Shown here piece by piece: positions 15,781 to 24,141 of a stretch of DNA of 64,000 nt. This stretch comes from Archangium sp. GTDB taxonomy: Bacteria; Myxococcota; Myxococcia; Myxococcales; Myxococcaceae. Location: positions 1-64,000 of the forward strand of contig JAUYRZ010000111.1 in assembly GCA_030695565.1 (NCBI GenBank), in the 5' to 3' direction. The position numbers and the translations under genes were made by a program. Within the stretch, counting starts at the first letter, position 1. Each line of letters opens with the position of its first letter. A model generated the notes under the pieces. The model saw nothing but the letters and a program-made list of their open reading frames with translations. It did not search any database and was not told the DNA's origin.

Positions 15781-15874
15781 TGCCCCCCGGGCCGAGCACC
15801 TCAGGCTGGTTCGTGATGGGCGCCTGCGGGAGGCCGCGGCGCTCGACGCGTTGCGCCAGGCGCTACTTCCCTGA
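15716..15874 (+). pseudogene. TIGR02996-type domain fragment
   Basis: From a GTG at 15716 the frame reads VLVSLHDERLRAVYGDLLLE, then SGAPRAEHLRLVRDGRLREA… to a stop at 15872..15874. It keeps the VYGDxLxExG core and the following helix (compare VYGDWLTENGDPRGELIALQ in the gene at 19334), but has no proper start and no downstream domain. It is therefore a relic of the same family as the 12753 fragment. Its 3' end overlaps the convergent lipoprotein gene by 12 nt. Confidence 0.55.
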
Positions 15875-16327
15875 AGGCAACGCCTTGAACGCAGGCCCGT
15901 TGTCCGGAGTGACCTTCGTGCCACCCGAGACAGGCTTCACGTCACCGACGGCAAAGGTGACGACCCGGCTCTTCGTGGCGCCACCGAACGAGCCCGACAC
16001 GTTGACCACCAGGGTCCCCGACTCACCGGTGTAGTCGACGTCGAGCTGCGCCGATTCCCCGCGCGCGAACTTCCGCGGAGCGGCCTCGGGCGCCAGCGTG
16101 ACGGTGAGCCCATCGATGCCGCTCACCGTGACGGTGGCCTCGCCATCACTCTCGAAACGAAGCGCGAGGCGGGCATGGGTGGGGGTGACCTCGGCGGAGA
16201 TCTCCACGGGCGCCGCCGGCTTGCCCGGCCCCGACAAGGGCGCCGACTCCGAGACCTGCGGATGCGTGCAGGCGCCGAACGCGAGAACCGACACCACGAT
16301 GATCGAACGCTGCATGAAGGACCTCAT
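15863..16327 (-). CDS. small lipoprotein, beta-rich
   Basis: A 154-aa protein with signal MRSFMQRSIIVVSVLAFGAC and lipobox FGAC. ATG 16327 overlaps the upstream protease stop as ATGA, supporting this start and co-translation with that protease; MQRSI four codons in is possible. The mature part is strand-rich (RLALRFESDGEATVTVSG, LDVDYTGESGTLVVNVSG, SRVVTFAVGD), like a single Ig-like domain. It may assist or tether the coupled metalloprotease; function is unproven. Confidence 0.75.
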   Translation of the reverse strand: MRSFMQRSIIVVSVLAFGACTHPQVSESAPLSGPGKPAAPVEISAEVTPTHARLALRFESDGEATVTVSGIDGLTVTLAPEAAPRKFARGESAQLDVDYTGESGTLVVNVSGSFGGATKSRVVTFAVGDVKPVSGGTKVTPDNGPAFKALPSGK

Positions 16328-17964
16328 TGAAGGGTGACCGTGACGTCGTAGTCGCCGGCCGTGGCGCCGAACCCGGTGAGCACCACCACGTAGACGACGC
16401 CCGACTGGGTGTTGAGGGTGAAGCTCTCCGTGCCGCTGACGTTCACGTCGGCCGCGCCCACCCGCGTGCCGCGCCGGAAGCCCTGAATGGCGACGTCTTG
16501 TACCGAGCTGGCCGAGACCGTGACCGTCGAGCCGTTGCCGGTGAACACGTAGTACTGATTCTGTTGCCAGCTGTTCGACGAGTTCCCGCCGCCGAGCGCG
16601 ATGTTGCCGCTGAAGGGCAACGAGGCATCGGTGTACATGCCGCGCAGGTCTGCATCGCCGTCTCCGAACGCGCTGGTGACGGGGCCGATCCCGTAGTGCG
16701 CCATCAACCCATTGAGCGCGCTCGCATTGACGCCGGGCTGGGCCTTCAACACGGTCACGAACGACGCCAGGGTGGTCATCGCGTCGGTGTTCTTCTGCCC
16801 ATTCATCAGCACGTCGGCGATGGGGCCCAGGCCCACGCCGAAACCATCGTGCGGCTCGTTGTTGCCGTCGTAGATGTCGTAGAGCAAGCGCAGCACGCTC
16901 GACTCGGAGAAGCCCGAAGGCGTCGGATCATCCGTGGGCGACGGCGTGGTCTCGGCATCGAAGCCGAAGCCCGACATGTTCGCGCCGCTCCAATTGGTGT
17001 CGACGTAGACGGTCTCGGGCAGCACCATCGCGGCGACCGAGTTGCCCCAGGCTTCACCGAACGCGATGCGCGGATCGAGAATGTCGCCGGGCCCATGCCG
17101 CCCACCAGGGCTGTCGGAGCGCGAGAGGTTGGCTTCGAAGAAATGACCCCACTCGTGAACGATGACGTGGGAGTCGTACTCGTCGGTGTCGGCGCCGTCT
17201 TTCCCCAGAATGTAGAGCTCGTTCTCAGCAGGGGAAAAGTGCGAGGTGCCGATCAGCCCCAGCGCGGTGTCGCCGGCCTGCGGGGTGTTGTTGGGGCTCC
17301 AGTTCACCTTGAGCGGAGGGAAGTTGATGTTCGGCCTGGCCGCCATGAAGGCGCGTGAGGCGGTGAACATCGAATCGAGGATCGCGAAGGGGGCGGCCGC
17401 CCGATTGGCCGCGTCGTAGCCGGTGCCTGTCCACCCGTGTGCGGCGTGCAGGTTCACCATCTGGTTCTGACCCGTCAGCGTCGAGCCCACCGCCCAGAGC
17501 AGGTTGTTGTCGGTGTTGTCTTCGATGGAGATGGAGGGCTCCACCGATTGGCTCAGCGCGTAGAGGGCCAGGTTGGCGGTGCCGTTGGGCGTGTACGAGA
17601 TGCTGAACGAGCCATCACCCCCCGTCGCGGTCGCCGAGAGCACCGTGGTGCCCTGAATCACCTGCACCACGCCGCGCCGCACGGGACGCTGGCTGGCGCG
17701 GCCGAAGTCGAGCGCCGCGCTGCCGCCGCTCAAGCGCGCAGGCACGAAGTCGTAGGTGACGCGGCCCGTGACGGTGATGTTGCCCGTGGTGCCGCCGCCG
17801 GTGCCGAGGTTGCCGCCGCCGGAGCCTCCGCCTGCGCCGGTCCCGCCTCCACTTCCTCCGCCGCTTCCTCCGCCGGTGTTGCAGGTGGTGCAGGGTTCTT
17901 CACAGCCGCTGGTGAGCAGGGTGAAGAAGGCAGCTGCGACGATGCATGCCGTCAGGTGTTTCAT
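16324..17964 (-). CDS. secreted zinc metallopeptidase lipoprotein
   Basis: ATG 17964 gives 546 aa (MKHLTACIVAAAFFTLLTSG, lipobox TSGC); an ATG 10 codons upstream would spoil the signal. A Gly/Ser-rich linker follows Cys-rich EEPCTTCNTG. Residues 60-150 look like a carboxypeptidase-regulatory beta domain. The zinc motif HEWGHFFEA starts at about residue 270, with FGEAWGNSVAAM downstream as the probable Glu ligand. The C-terminal 90 residues resemble a pre-peptidase C-terminal (PPC) beta-sandwich (YYVFTGNGSTVTVSASS, ESFTLNTQSGVVYVVVLTGF). Extracellular protein degradation is inferred. Confidence 0.85.
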   Translation of the reverse strand: MKHLTACIVAAAFFTLLTSGCEEPCTTCNTGGGSGGGSGGGTGAGGGSGGGNLGTGGGTTGNITVTGRVTYDFVPARLSGGSAALDFGRASQRPVRRGVVQVIQGTTVLSATATGGDGSFSISYTPNGTANLALYALSQSVEPSISIEDNTDNNLLWAVGSTLTGQNQMVNLHAAHGWTGTGYDAANRAAAPFAILDSMFTASRAFMAARPNINFPPLKVNWSPNNTPQAGDTALGLIGTSHFSPAENELYILGKDGADTDEYDSHVIVHEWGHFFEANLSRSDSPGGRHGPGDILDPRIAFGEAWGNSVAAMVLPETVYVDTNWSGANMSGFGFDAETTPSPTDDPTPSGFSESSVLRLLYDIYDGNNEPHDGFGVGLGPIADVLMNGQKNTDAMTTLASFVTVLKAQPGVNASALNGLMAHYGIGPVTSAFGDGDADLRGMYTDASLPFSGNIALGGGNSSNSWQQNQYYVFTGNGSTVTVSASSVQDVAIQGFRRGTRVGAADVNVSGTESFTLNTQSGVVYVVVLTGFGATAGDYDVTVTLQ

Positions 17965-18062
17965 CAGAGCTCCAGTGAACGGAGGGTCGCTCACTCTCCT
18001 TCGTTTCGCCAGTCCCCGATTTCGGCTCGTGCTCCAGCGGGGCCCGACGGTTACGACTGCGC

Positions 18063-18452
18063 ATGGAAATCGGAATGAAGAAGACGCTGGGCTTGTCGTG
18101 GGAGCAGGCGCTCGAGGCGGTGCCCGCGGCGTTGAAGACCGAGGGTTTCGGCGTGCTCACCCGCATCGACGTGCAGGCCACCCTCAAGGAAAAGCTGGGG
18201 GTCGATTTCCGGCGCTACCTCATCCTGGGTGCGTGCAACCCGACGTACGCGCACCAGGCCCTGAAGTTGCGGCTCGACGTGGGCCTGATGCTGCCGTGCA
18301 ACGTGGTGCTGCACGAAGGTGACGACGGCAAGTCGGTCGAGCTGTCGGTGATCGACCCGATGCAGACGATGGCCAGCACGCTGGGCGAATCATTCGTCGC
18401 GCTCGCAGGTGAAGTGCGCACGAAGCTCGCCCGGGTGATGGCCCAGTTGTGA
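18063..18452 (+). CDS. DUF302 domain protein
   Basis: A 129-aa protein filling one DUF302 domain. Characteristic features are KTEGFGVLTRIDVQATLKEK, then FRRYLILGACNPTYAHQAL and LPCNVVLHE. The family is small and cytoplasmic or periplasmic, with no settled biochemical role. No signal peptide is present. It is divergent from the protease at 16324..17964 across about 100 nt. Confidence 0.9.
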   Translation: MEIGMKKTLGLSWEQALEAVPAALKTEGFGVLTRIDVQATLKEKLGVDFRRYLILGACNPTYAHQALKLRLDVGLMLPCNVVLHEGDDGKSVELSVIDPMQTMASTLGESFVALAGEVRTKLARVMAQL

Positions 18453-18457
18453 GTCCG

Positions 18458-18474
18458 TCTCCCCGCCGAGGAGA
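18458..18474. repeat. hairpin repeat downstream of the DUF302 gene
   Basis: TCTCC (18458..18462) and GGAGA (18470..18474) form a small stem in the sequence TCTCCCCGCCGAGGAGAGGGG, six bases after the DUF302 stop. It is related to the CTCTCCC/GGGAGAG elements elsewhere in the window and may act as a terminator. Confidence 0.45.
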
Positions 18475-18483
18475 GGGGTCTTT

Positions 18484-18639
18484 CACTTCACCCTGATCAA
18501 CGCCGCGCCCAGCGCCGTGGGCCGCTTGTCCTCACTGCCCATGTTGCCGTCCGCGGGCTTTCCCGAGCTGCTGCGCAACGACCCCGGGCACGCCTGGTTG
18601 CGGCGGCTGGTGCACGAGGTTGCTTCGAATCACCGCTGA
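18484..18639 (+). pseudogene. possible C-terminal remnant of a LysR-type regulator
   Basis: The frame reads FTLINAAPSAVGRLSSLPML then PSAGFPELLRNDPGHAWLRR-LVHEVA before a stop. The RNDPGHAWLRRLVHEVA end is like the last helix of LysR effector-binding domains. No start or DNA-binding domain is present. It abuts the decayed coiled-coil gene on the other strand, so this looks like a junction of two broken genes. Confidence 0.3.
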
Positions 18640-18898
18640 CGCAAATCGGCCACGAAGGTCACGGTCTTCCTTGATGACCGAGACCAGGTCGCGGACAGAG
18701 CCTGACAACTCGGTGATCGCCCGTTGCAGTTCGCAGCTCCGACTCGACAATTCGTCGCCCGAGGTCGTCACGAAGCGATTCAAGACGGGCATTCGTCTCG
18801 TTGAGGCGCGCGTTCGTCTCGTCGATTCGGGCGCCATTGCGCTTGCCGTCATCGCGGATCTCCTTGAGCACTTCGAGTGTGAGGTTCTCGGGCTCCAT
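18640..18898 (-). pseudogene. frameshifted coiled-coil protein gene
   Basis: ATG 18898 starts MEPENLTLEVLKEIRDDGKR, then NGARIDETNARLNETNARLE, a coiled coil of the type common in myxobacteria. Near 18722 the frame changes: RTATGDHRVV in one frame corresponds to a continuation AITELSGSVRDLVSVIKEDR in the next, consistent with one extra G in the run ACGGGC. The second frame then loses similarity at about 18650 without a normal end. It is either a decayed gene or a one-base sequencing error plus truncation. Confidence 0.5.
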
Positions 18899-19333
18899 AG
18901 AGAGCACCTTACCAACGAGCACCGAGAAGTGCCCAGGGCGTGGACTTCGGCAGCCAAGCGCTCTCGGATGGCCCGGCACAGCGCCCCTCATTTCGATGCC
19001 CGCCTGAAACGCCGAAGGATCGTTGGCAGTCAAAGGAACGCCGGAATTCCCCCCCCCACTTAAAGTAATTCACTCGCTTCGTAGACGTGCGCTATCAGCT
19101 TCTGAGGAGCAATTTCCGAATGGTACGGCCTTTCACTCCGAGCGACCGATGAGGGCACTCCGGGCGGCCGACGTAGCCGTGACTGCGCCGACGATCGGGT
19201 TCTCAGGAACGCTGTGGATCGCAGGGCCGCTCGCGTTGGAAGGCACGCAGTTGCTCGATGATCAAGGCGTCGTCGACGGCGTCGCGCACCGCGACATCTT
19301 CTTGGGTCCGTATTCGGGGCTCGGTTTTGCTTT
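18899..19333. other. intergenic stretch with no supported gene
   Basis: About 435 nt between the decayed coiled-coil gene and the TIGR02996 gene. It contains a run of nine C at 19049..19057 and an AT-richer patch (TTAAAGTAATTCAC) just after it. A frame at 19023..19337 is open but shows no domain or codon pattern that persuades me. The upstream region presumably holds the promoter of the 19334 gene. Confidence 0.5.
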
Positions 19334-21364
19334 GTGACTTCCCCGCTTCAGCGTGCGAGCGTCCTGCAGGCGCCGTCTGATCAACTGCCCGAGTTGCTGC
19401 GCGCCTGGCAGGATCTCCGTCATCCGCGAATCGCCGATCTGGTCGATCGCGTCTCCGCGCGGTTGCTGGAGAAGCAGAAGCCCATCAGAGGCAAAACGGT
19501 GCCCGACCGGGTGCAGGCGGTGGTCGCGGTCTGCGCAACGAACGATCCACTCGAGGTGGGCCGGGTGCTGGCCAGTGAATGGCCTGGCACCTGGCAACAC
19601 GCGCTGCCCATGCTCAAGGCAATCATCGCGCTGCCTGACGATCCGCGTGTCGCCCGCGAGCTGGCGCGGCAGCTCGATGCGAATCGCTACTACGTGGCGA
19701 CGGCGTGGAACTTCTATTTTCCGCTCCTTCAGCGGATCAACGAGCTGGGCGATGTCCGCCAGCACGCGCTGCTGGCAGCCCAGCGCGGGCGCACGAAGTC
19801 GTACTACGCCGACTCGGAGACACGCGCGCTCGAGGAGGCAGCCGCTCGGCCCCAACTCCGGCTCGTGAACCCGCCGCTGTCGGTGGAGGACCTGGCCGCT
19901 CTCGAGCTGCTCGAGGCGCCCTACGCAGGTGAGCGCTCGCGGGAGAAGACCACCCGGAAAACGGCGGAAGAGCTGCTCGAGGACATCTACGAGAACCCCA
20001 CCGACCTCGGCGCACGCGCGGTGTACGGCGATTGGCTGACGGAGAACGGTGATCCACGCGGAGAGCTGATCGCCCTGCAGCTGGGCGCCCCTTCCGAGAA
20101 GTCTCAGCGCAAGCAGGACGCGCTGATCAAGAAACACTGGAAACAGTGGCTGGGGCCGATCGCTGACTTGTTCGTGCAGGCTCCGATCTTCGAAGCCGGC
20201 TTTCCGGTGGTGGGGCGGCTGGAGACCTCGCTGCGCTGGCGAGAAGACGATGCGCTCATCAGGCTGCTCAGTCACCGCGCGTGGTGCACGATTCGAACGA
20301 TCGATGCGGTGTGGGACTCGGACGACGAGCTGCTGGCGTTCGTGAAGCACCCGAACTTGAAGTCGTTGCGCGAGGTAGGAGGCGTCAGCCCTTCATCGCT
20401 CCCCCTGCTTGCAGCCGCAAAGGCGCCGCTCTCCACCATCCGCCTCGACAGGGGCGAGCCTTTGCCGTTCGCTCGGTTCGCTCGGTTCGCTCGGTTCGCT
20501 CCGGGCGCGCTGAAGGGCCTCGCGAAGCTCGAACGGCTGTCCATGCGCGCCAGCGTGCTGGATCGGGTGGCGGCCGGACTGGTGCCGCTGGTCGAACTCG
20601 AGGTGGAGATCGAAGGGCCGCTTCACACGCGCTGGCCGTGGCTCGAGGCGATGCCGGTGCAGGAACTGAAGCTGCGGCGGTTCGAGGGTGTCGTGCAGCT
20701 CAAGCGCGCCCAGCCGGGTGGTCCTTTCACCATCGCGCACCTTCTTTCGCCGGAGCGCGTCGATCTCCTGCTGCGCGAACTCCCCACCACGATCACCAGC
20801 GTGATCAGTGACGGTGTGCCCCGCGCGGCGGTGCCCAAGCAGGCCCTCGCTCGGTTGCTGCAGCGCTTTCCTGCCCTCGCGCGCGGAGAGCTGCCCTTCT
20901 TCGAGGAGATCCAACGTCCTCAGTTCGAGCAGGTGACCCTGTGGCTGACCGGCATGGCGCTCCTGGATGAAGCGAAGCTCGCCCCGCTCTGGAAGATCTT
21001 CACCGAGGGCTTCGGGATCGAATTCGACAGCTGCGACGCGCACGACGAGGTCGAGCTCGAGCTGGGCGCAGAACCGGTGGTCAAGTTGGCAACGTGGGCC
21101 AACGACAAACGTTGCCGCAAACTGTTCCTGAAGCTGCGCGGCACGAAGAGCGAGTTCTCGCTGCATCGCGACCGCATGGCCTACACCAACGCCTGCTTAC
21201 CTCTGGTCGATTCAGCTCGTTTCTTCTCTGCCCTCGAGGCCTTGGTGGAATTCGCCCAGCCGCTCTACCTGCGCGTGGTGCGCGGGAGGCAGACCGTCAC
21301 CATCGAGCACATGAGTGAGTTCCCTGCTCAGCGTGAGGCGCTTGGTGCGCTGCTAGGCGGGTGA
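19334..21364 (+). CDS. TIGR02996 domain-containing protein with LRR-like C-terminal part
   Basis: A 676-aa protein from GTG 19334. Residues 1-190 are helical (HEAT-like: PDRVQAVVAVCATNDPLEVG, DDPRVARELARQLDAN). The TIGR02996 repeat-companion domain is at about 215-260 (TAEELLEDIYENPTDLGARA then VYGDWLTENGDPRGELIALQ). The remaining part has irregular leucine-rich segments (LVELEVEIEG, MPVQELKLRRFEGV). In myxobacteria and planctomycetes this domain accompanies repeat arrays; biochemical role unknown. A nine-base tandem repeat adds FARFARFARFA near residue 380. No signal peptide, so probably cytoplasmic. Confidence 0.8.
   Translation: MTSPLQRASVLQAPSDQLPELLRAWQDLRHPRIADLVDRVSARLLEKQKPIRGKTVPDRVQAVVAVCATNDPLEVGRVLASEWPGTWQHALPMLKAIIALPDDPRVARELARQLDANRYYVATAWNFYFPLLQRINELGDVRQHALLAAQRGRTKSYYADSETRALEEAAARPQLRLVNPPLSVEDLAALELLEAPYAGERSREKTTRKTAEELLEDIYENPTDLGARAVYGDWLTENGDPRGELIALQLGAPSEKSQRKQDALIKKHWKQWLGPIADLFVQAPIFEAGFPVVGRLETSLRWREDDALIRLLSHRAWCTIRTIDAVWDSDDELLAFVKHPNLKSLREVGGVSPSSLPLLAAAKAPLSTIRLDRGEPLPFARFARFARFAPGALKGLAKLERLSMRASVLDRVAAGLVPLVELEVEIEGPLHTRWPWLEAMPVQELKLRRFEGVVQLKRAQPGGPFTIAHLLSPERVDLLLRELPTTITSVISDGVPRAAVPKQALARLLQRFPALARGELPFFEEIQRPQFEQVTLWLTGMALLDEAKLAPLWKIFTEGFGIEFDSCDAHDEVELELGAEPVVKLATWANDKRCRKLFLKLRGTKSEFSLHRDRMAYTNACLPLVDSARFFSALEALVEFAQPLYLRVVRGRQTVTIEHMSEFPAQREALGALLGG
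20467..20501 (+). repeat. in-frame 9-bp tandem repeat
   Basis: GTTCGCTCG is repeated almost four times inside the 676-aa gene, encoding FARFARFARFA. Because the unit is a multiple of three, copy number can change without shifting the frame. Confidence 0.85.
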
Positions 21365-21448
21365 AGTGATGCCCAGCGCGTTTCGCTTGCCAGATGGCGT
21401 CAGCTCTTTATTCCGATCAACGTTCCGTCCGAGAGGGCAAGCAGCCGA

Positions 21449-22918
21449 CTACTCCATCGGCACGCTGTCCGCGCGGAGCAGGAGCTTCTTCTCGAGGCCC
21501 TGCCGGAGCTGCGTCTCGGTGCCCACGACGAGGTCCGAGAAGTAGCCCTCGCCCAGGCACAGCCAGCGCGCCTCGAGCTTCTCTCGCCGCGCCACCTCGT
21601 TGAGGAACGCCGCCACACCCGCGCCCGCGCCGCCCGCCTTCAGCGTCGCCGAGTAGCGCTTGCCCTTGAACCACAAGGTCGCCGCGCGGCCCTTCGGCTC
21701 GTACTCGAAGAACGCGCGCATCAGCGGCGTGCGCCCCAGGAGCACCGCGCGGCTCACCTCGCCGCGCTCGACGCCGAGCATCCCTGCGGTGCCCGCGGCG
21801 CGGAGGAGGTCGCGCGGGTAGTGCGCGCTGAACGGCGCGGGCACGAACCCCGCAGGCACGAGGCCCACAGACAGGAGCGCCTCCACGGGCGGCTTGCCCA
21901 TCACCACCGCAGCGACGAGCTCGAAGTGCTGCTCCGAGGTGACGAACCAGATTTTCTCATCCGAGATGAGCTCGCATGCGCGCGCGAAGTCGAGCTCCGT
22001 GAGCAGCGAGAGGCAGCCGACGCGCGCCTCCGACGAGAAGGCGCGGTCCTCGTTGCGCACGCAGGCCTCGGAGGCGGTGGCGAGCTGGGCCGGGGTCGTG
22101 CCTTCTTCCGACAGGCGCTTCGCGTCACCCAGCACGTCGTACGAGTCGAGGAAGGTCTCGCGTCCGCGGAACGAGGGCACGTTCGCGGCAGCGGCGCTGC
22201 AGGTCTTCCGCTCGGCGTCGGTGCGCGCCGTCTTCGCACAGAACGCCTCGAGCCACTTCGTGCTCTCCGGCAGGCGCCGCGGGACGAGGGCGGCCAGCTC
22301 GAGCTGCTGCTCCACCTCTGTCACCTGCTCCACCGCCAGCCGCGTCGCCTTCCACCACGTCTCGCTGCGCGCGGGCTGCCCTGCCATTCGCAGCGACCAG
22401 GGCAGCTTCCGCGCCTGGACCGCCTTCACGAGCGCCGCCGCGATGGCCGGCGCGCCGAGCCTCGCGAGCAGCGCCTCGCGGCCCACGCGCGCCTCGAGCC
22501 ACGCCATCGAGGTGGCGAGCTCATCGAGGGGTAGCTCCTGGAGCCCGTCGTCGAGCACGCGGCACCACTGCTTCTCCAGCAGCGGTCGGACCTTCTCGGG
22601 CGCGCTCGGCAGTTGCGCACAGAGCACCTTCGCCCACGCGGGCGCGCGCCACTTGGTGCGCAGCGCCTCGGCGCCACCGGAGGCCAGCGTCGCCTCCGCG
22701 GCCTTGAACGCTGCTGTCCATGCCTCGGCGTCACCCACCCCGAGGCGCTCGGTCCAGCTCCGCACGAACGGCGAGTCGAAGTTGGCGAGCTCCTCGACGG
22801 TCGGGTACCGGACGTACTTCGACGGCGGGCCTTCCTTGCGCACCTGCACCCCGGGCGCGTACTCCACCGGGCCGGAGGGCGGCGCCTGCAGGACGAGGAG
22901 CACGAGGACGAAGTGCAT
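21449..22918 (-). CDS. putative exported protein, unknown function
   Basis: A 489-aa protein with a short signal-like start (MHFVLVLLVLQAPPSGPVEY). The rest is helical and Ala/Leu-rich, with scattered Cys (LCAQLPS, QWCRVLD, FCAKTARTDAERKTC, EACVRNEDR, GCLSLL) that could form disulphides. The C-terminal part ends with strands (AATLWFKGKRYSATLKAGGA). No catalytic motif or family recognised. Its stop lies 85 nt from that of the convergent 19334 gene. Confidence 0.75.
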   Translation of the reverse strand: MHFVLVLLVLQAPPSGPVEYAPGVQVRKEGPPSKYVRYPTVEELANFDSPFVRSWTERLGVGDAEAWTAAFKAAEATLASGGAEALRTKWRAPAWAKVLCAQLPSAPEKVRPLLEKQWCRVLDDGLQELPLDELATSMAWLEARVGREALLARLGAPAIAAALVKAVQARKLPWSLRMAGQPARSETWWKATRLAVEQVTEVEQQLELAALVPRRLPESTKWLEAFCAKTARTDAERKTCSAAAANVPSFRGRETFLDSYDVLGDAKRLSEEGTTPAQLATASEACVRNEDRAFSSEARVGCLSLLTELDFARACELISDEKIWFVTSEQHFELVAAVVMGKPPVEALLSVGLVPAGFVPAPFSAHYPRDLLRAAGTAGMLGVERGEVSRAVLLGRTPLMRAFFEYEPKGRAATLWFKGKRYSATLKAGGAGAGVAAFLNEVARREKLEARWLCLGEGYFSDLVVGTETQLRQGLEKKLLLRADSVPME

Positions 22919-23030
22919 GCCTCCTGCGTACGCGGCGGCACTTCAGAAGGCGAGCATCTTCACGTTCGGCTGGCTCTCAGTGACGGGCAGCTCACTCGCG
23001 CGTTCCTGGTCGCGGCATTAGGGTTGGGGA

Positions 23031-23621
23031 ATGCAGCTCGCGAGCCACCAGCCCGAAGACAGCGACCAGCGCGTGTTCTTGCGCGTCGGGTGGCGGGGGC
23101 TGAAGAACCTCCTCGCGTCACGAGGCAATACGCCTGTTCCGCGGATCTCCTACCTCGACGGCGTGATGGAGCTCATGTCACCTGGAAAGACTCACGAGTC
23201 CCGCTCCTGGCTCATCGGACGGCTGCTGGAGGTCTGGGCTGATGAGCACGAGGTCCTCCTCGAGGGCCTCAAGTCCTGGACGTTGAAGAACGAAGGTAAA
23301 GAAGCGGGGGCCGAGCCTGATGAGTGTTGGGTGGTCGGTGACCGACCCACGGCCACCAAGCCGGACCTCGCGCTCGAGGTCGTTCAGACCCGCGGAGGGC
23401 TCGACAAGCTCGAGATCTACAGACGCCTCGGCGTGAAGGAAGTCTGGTTCTGGATTGACGGAGAAATCACCGTTCACGTCCTGCGCGGGCGCTCGTACGT
23501 CCGCTCTGCGAAGAGCACGCTGTTCAAGTCACTCGACCTCAAGCAGTTGACGCAGTTCGTGCGACACCCCGCTCCGGCGCGGGCTCGCATGCTCTACCGC
23601 GCGGCGCTGCGGCGGGGCTGA
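23031..23621 (+). CDS. Uma2-family (DUF820) restriction-endonuclease-fold protein
   Basis: A 196-aa protein with the PD-(D/E)XK nuclease fold of Uma2/DUF820. The signature elements are ISYLDGVMELMSPGKTHE, KPDLALEVVQT and LDKLEIYRRLGVKEVWFW followed by IDGEITVHVL. These correspond to the conserved Glu of the first motif and the D…ExK triad. The family is expanded in cyanobacteria, actinobacteria and myxobacteria, often near mobile elements; its biological role is unsettled. It lies directly beside the IS91 remnant. Confidence 0.9.
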   Translation: MQLASHQPEDSDQRVFLRVGWRGLKNLLASRGNTPVPRISYLDGVMELMSPGKTHESRSWLIGRLLEVWADEHEVLLEGLKSWTLKNEGKEAGAEPDECWVVGDRPTATKPDLALEVVQTRGGLDKLEIYRRLGVKEVWFWIDGEITVHVLRGRSYVRSAKSTLFKSLDLKQLTQFVRHPAPARARMLYRAALRRG

Positions 23622-23638
23622 GCTACTCGACCTTGACG

Positions 23639-23905
23639 GGAGGTGGAGTCTGCTTCTGGCAGTGGTTCGGCTCGAGCCTTCAACTCACCCCTCACCTCCA
23701 TCTGCTCGTGGCCGAGGGGATGTGGACGGAGGACGGGACGGTGGTGCCGGTGGCGCCGCCGGGTGACGATCTGGCCCGCGTGCTGCGGGAGGCGAAGAAG
23801 GACTGGGCAGACCTCGAGGCGGCCTGGCCCGAGGATGAATACGAGGCGCTGCAGCAGCGGGCCGCGCGACGCCTTCACCGCACCCAGTCGGCGGTGAGCC
23901 ACTCC
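23639..23905 (+). mobile_element. IS91-type transposase remnant (internal part)
   Basis: The frame reads WQWFGSSLQLTPHLHLLVAE, then GMWTEDGTVVPVAPPGDD, KKDWADLEAAWPEDEYEALQ and QRAARRLHR. This is the central segment of an IS91-family HUH transposase, and HLH in PHLHLLV is the HUH metal site. The Cys-rich zinc-binding N-terminus, the catalytic Tyr region and the C-terminus are missing, so it cannot be active. A C-terminal piece of the same transposase type lies inverted at 28548..28770. Confidence 0.75.
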
Positions 23906-24141
23906 AGTGCCGGGCAGATTTTCGGTCGACACCAGGAGCCAACCGACCTGCCACGAGCTTTGAGTCCCACATGCGAGGTTGGTCGAACTCCAGGCTCGGT
24001 TCCGGTAATGATAATTTCCCGAATCGCAGCCGAAGAAAGGTCGATGACCCAATTCACGCCGTCGCTGCGGCCCCCGACGACAGGGGGCTTTGGAGTGCAG
24101 TAATTTCTCCAAGCGAGGGAACTGGTGATGGATGAGATCAA
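23875..24141 (-). CDS. uncertain ORF (88 aa)
   Basis: On the minus strand an ATG-started frame encodes 88 residues (MISSITSSLAWRNYCTPKPP then VVGGRSDGVNWVIDLSSAAI, REIIITGTEPG…). The middle is strand-like and could be a real peptide, with lower GC than its neighbours, but its last third runs into the transposase remnant. It could be the 5' part of a gene truncated by the insertion. Confidence 0.25.
   Translation of the reverse strand: MISSITSSLAWRNYCTPKPPVVGGRSDGVNWVIDLSSAAIREIIITGTEPGVRPTSHVGLKARGRSVGSWCRPKICPALEWLTADWVR

Noticed and set aside
19023-19337. 104-codon frame between the coiled-coil relic and the TIGR02996 gene
   Set aside because: It includes the run of nine C and has no motif or convincing start; it overlaps the start of the next gene in another frame.
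20467-20501. Possible CRISPR-like repeat
   Set aside because: Nine-base units without spacers inside an open frame; a simple tandem repeat.
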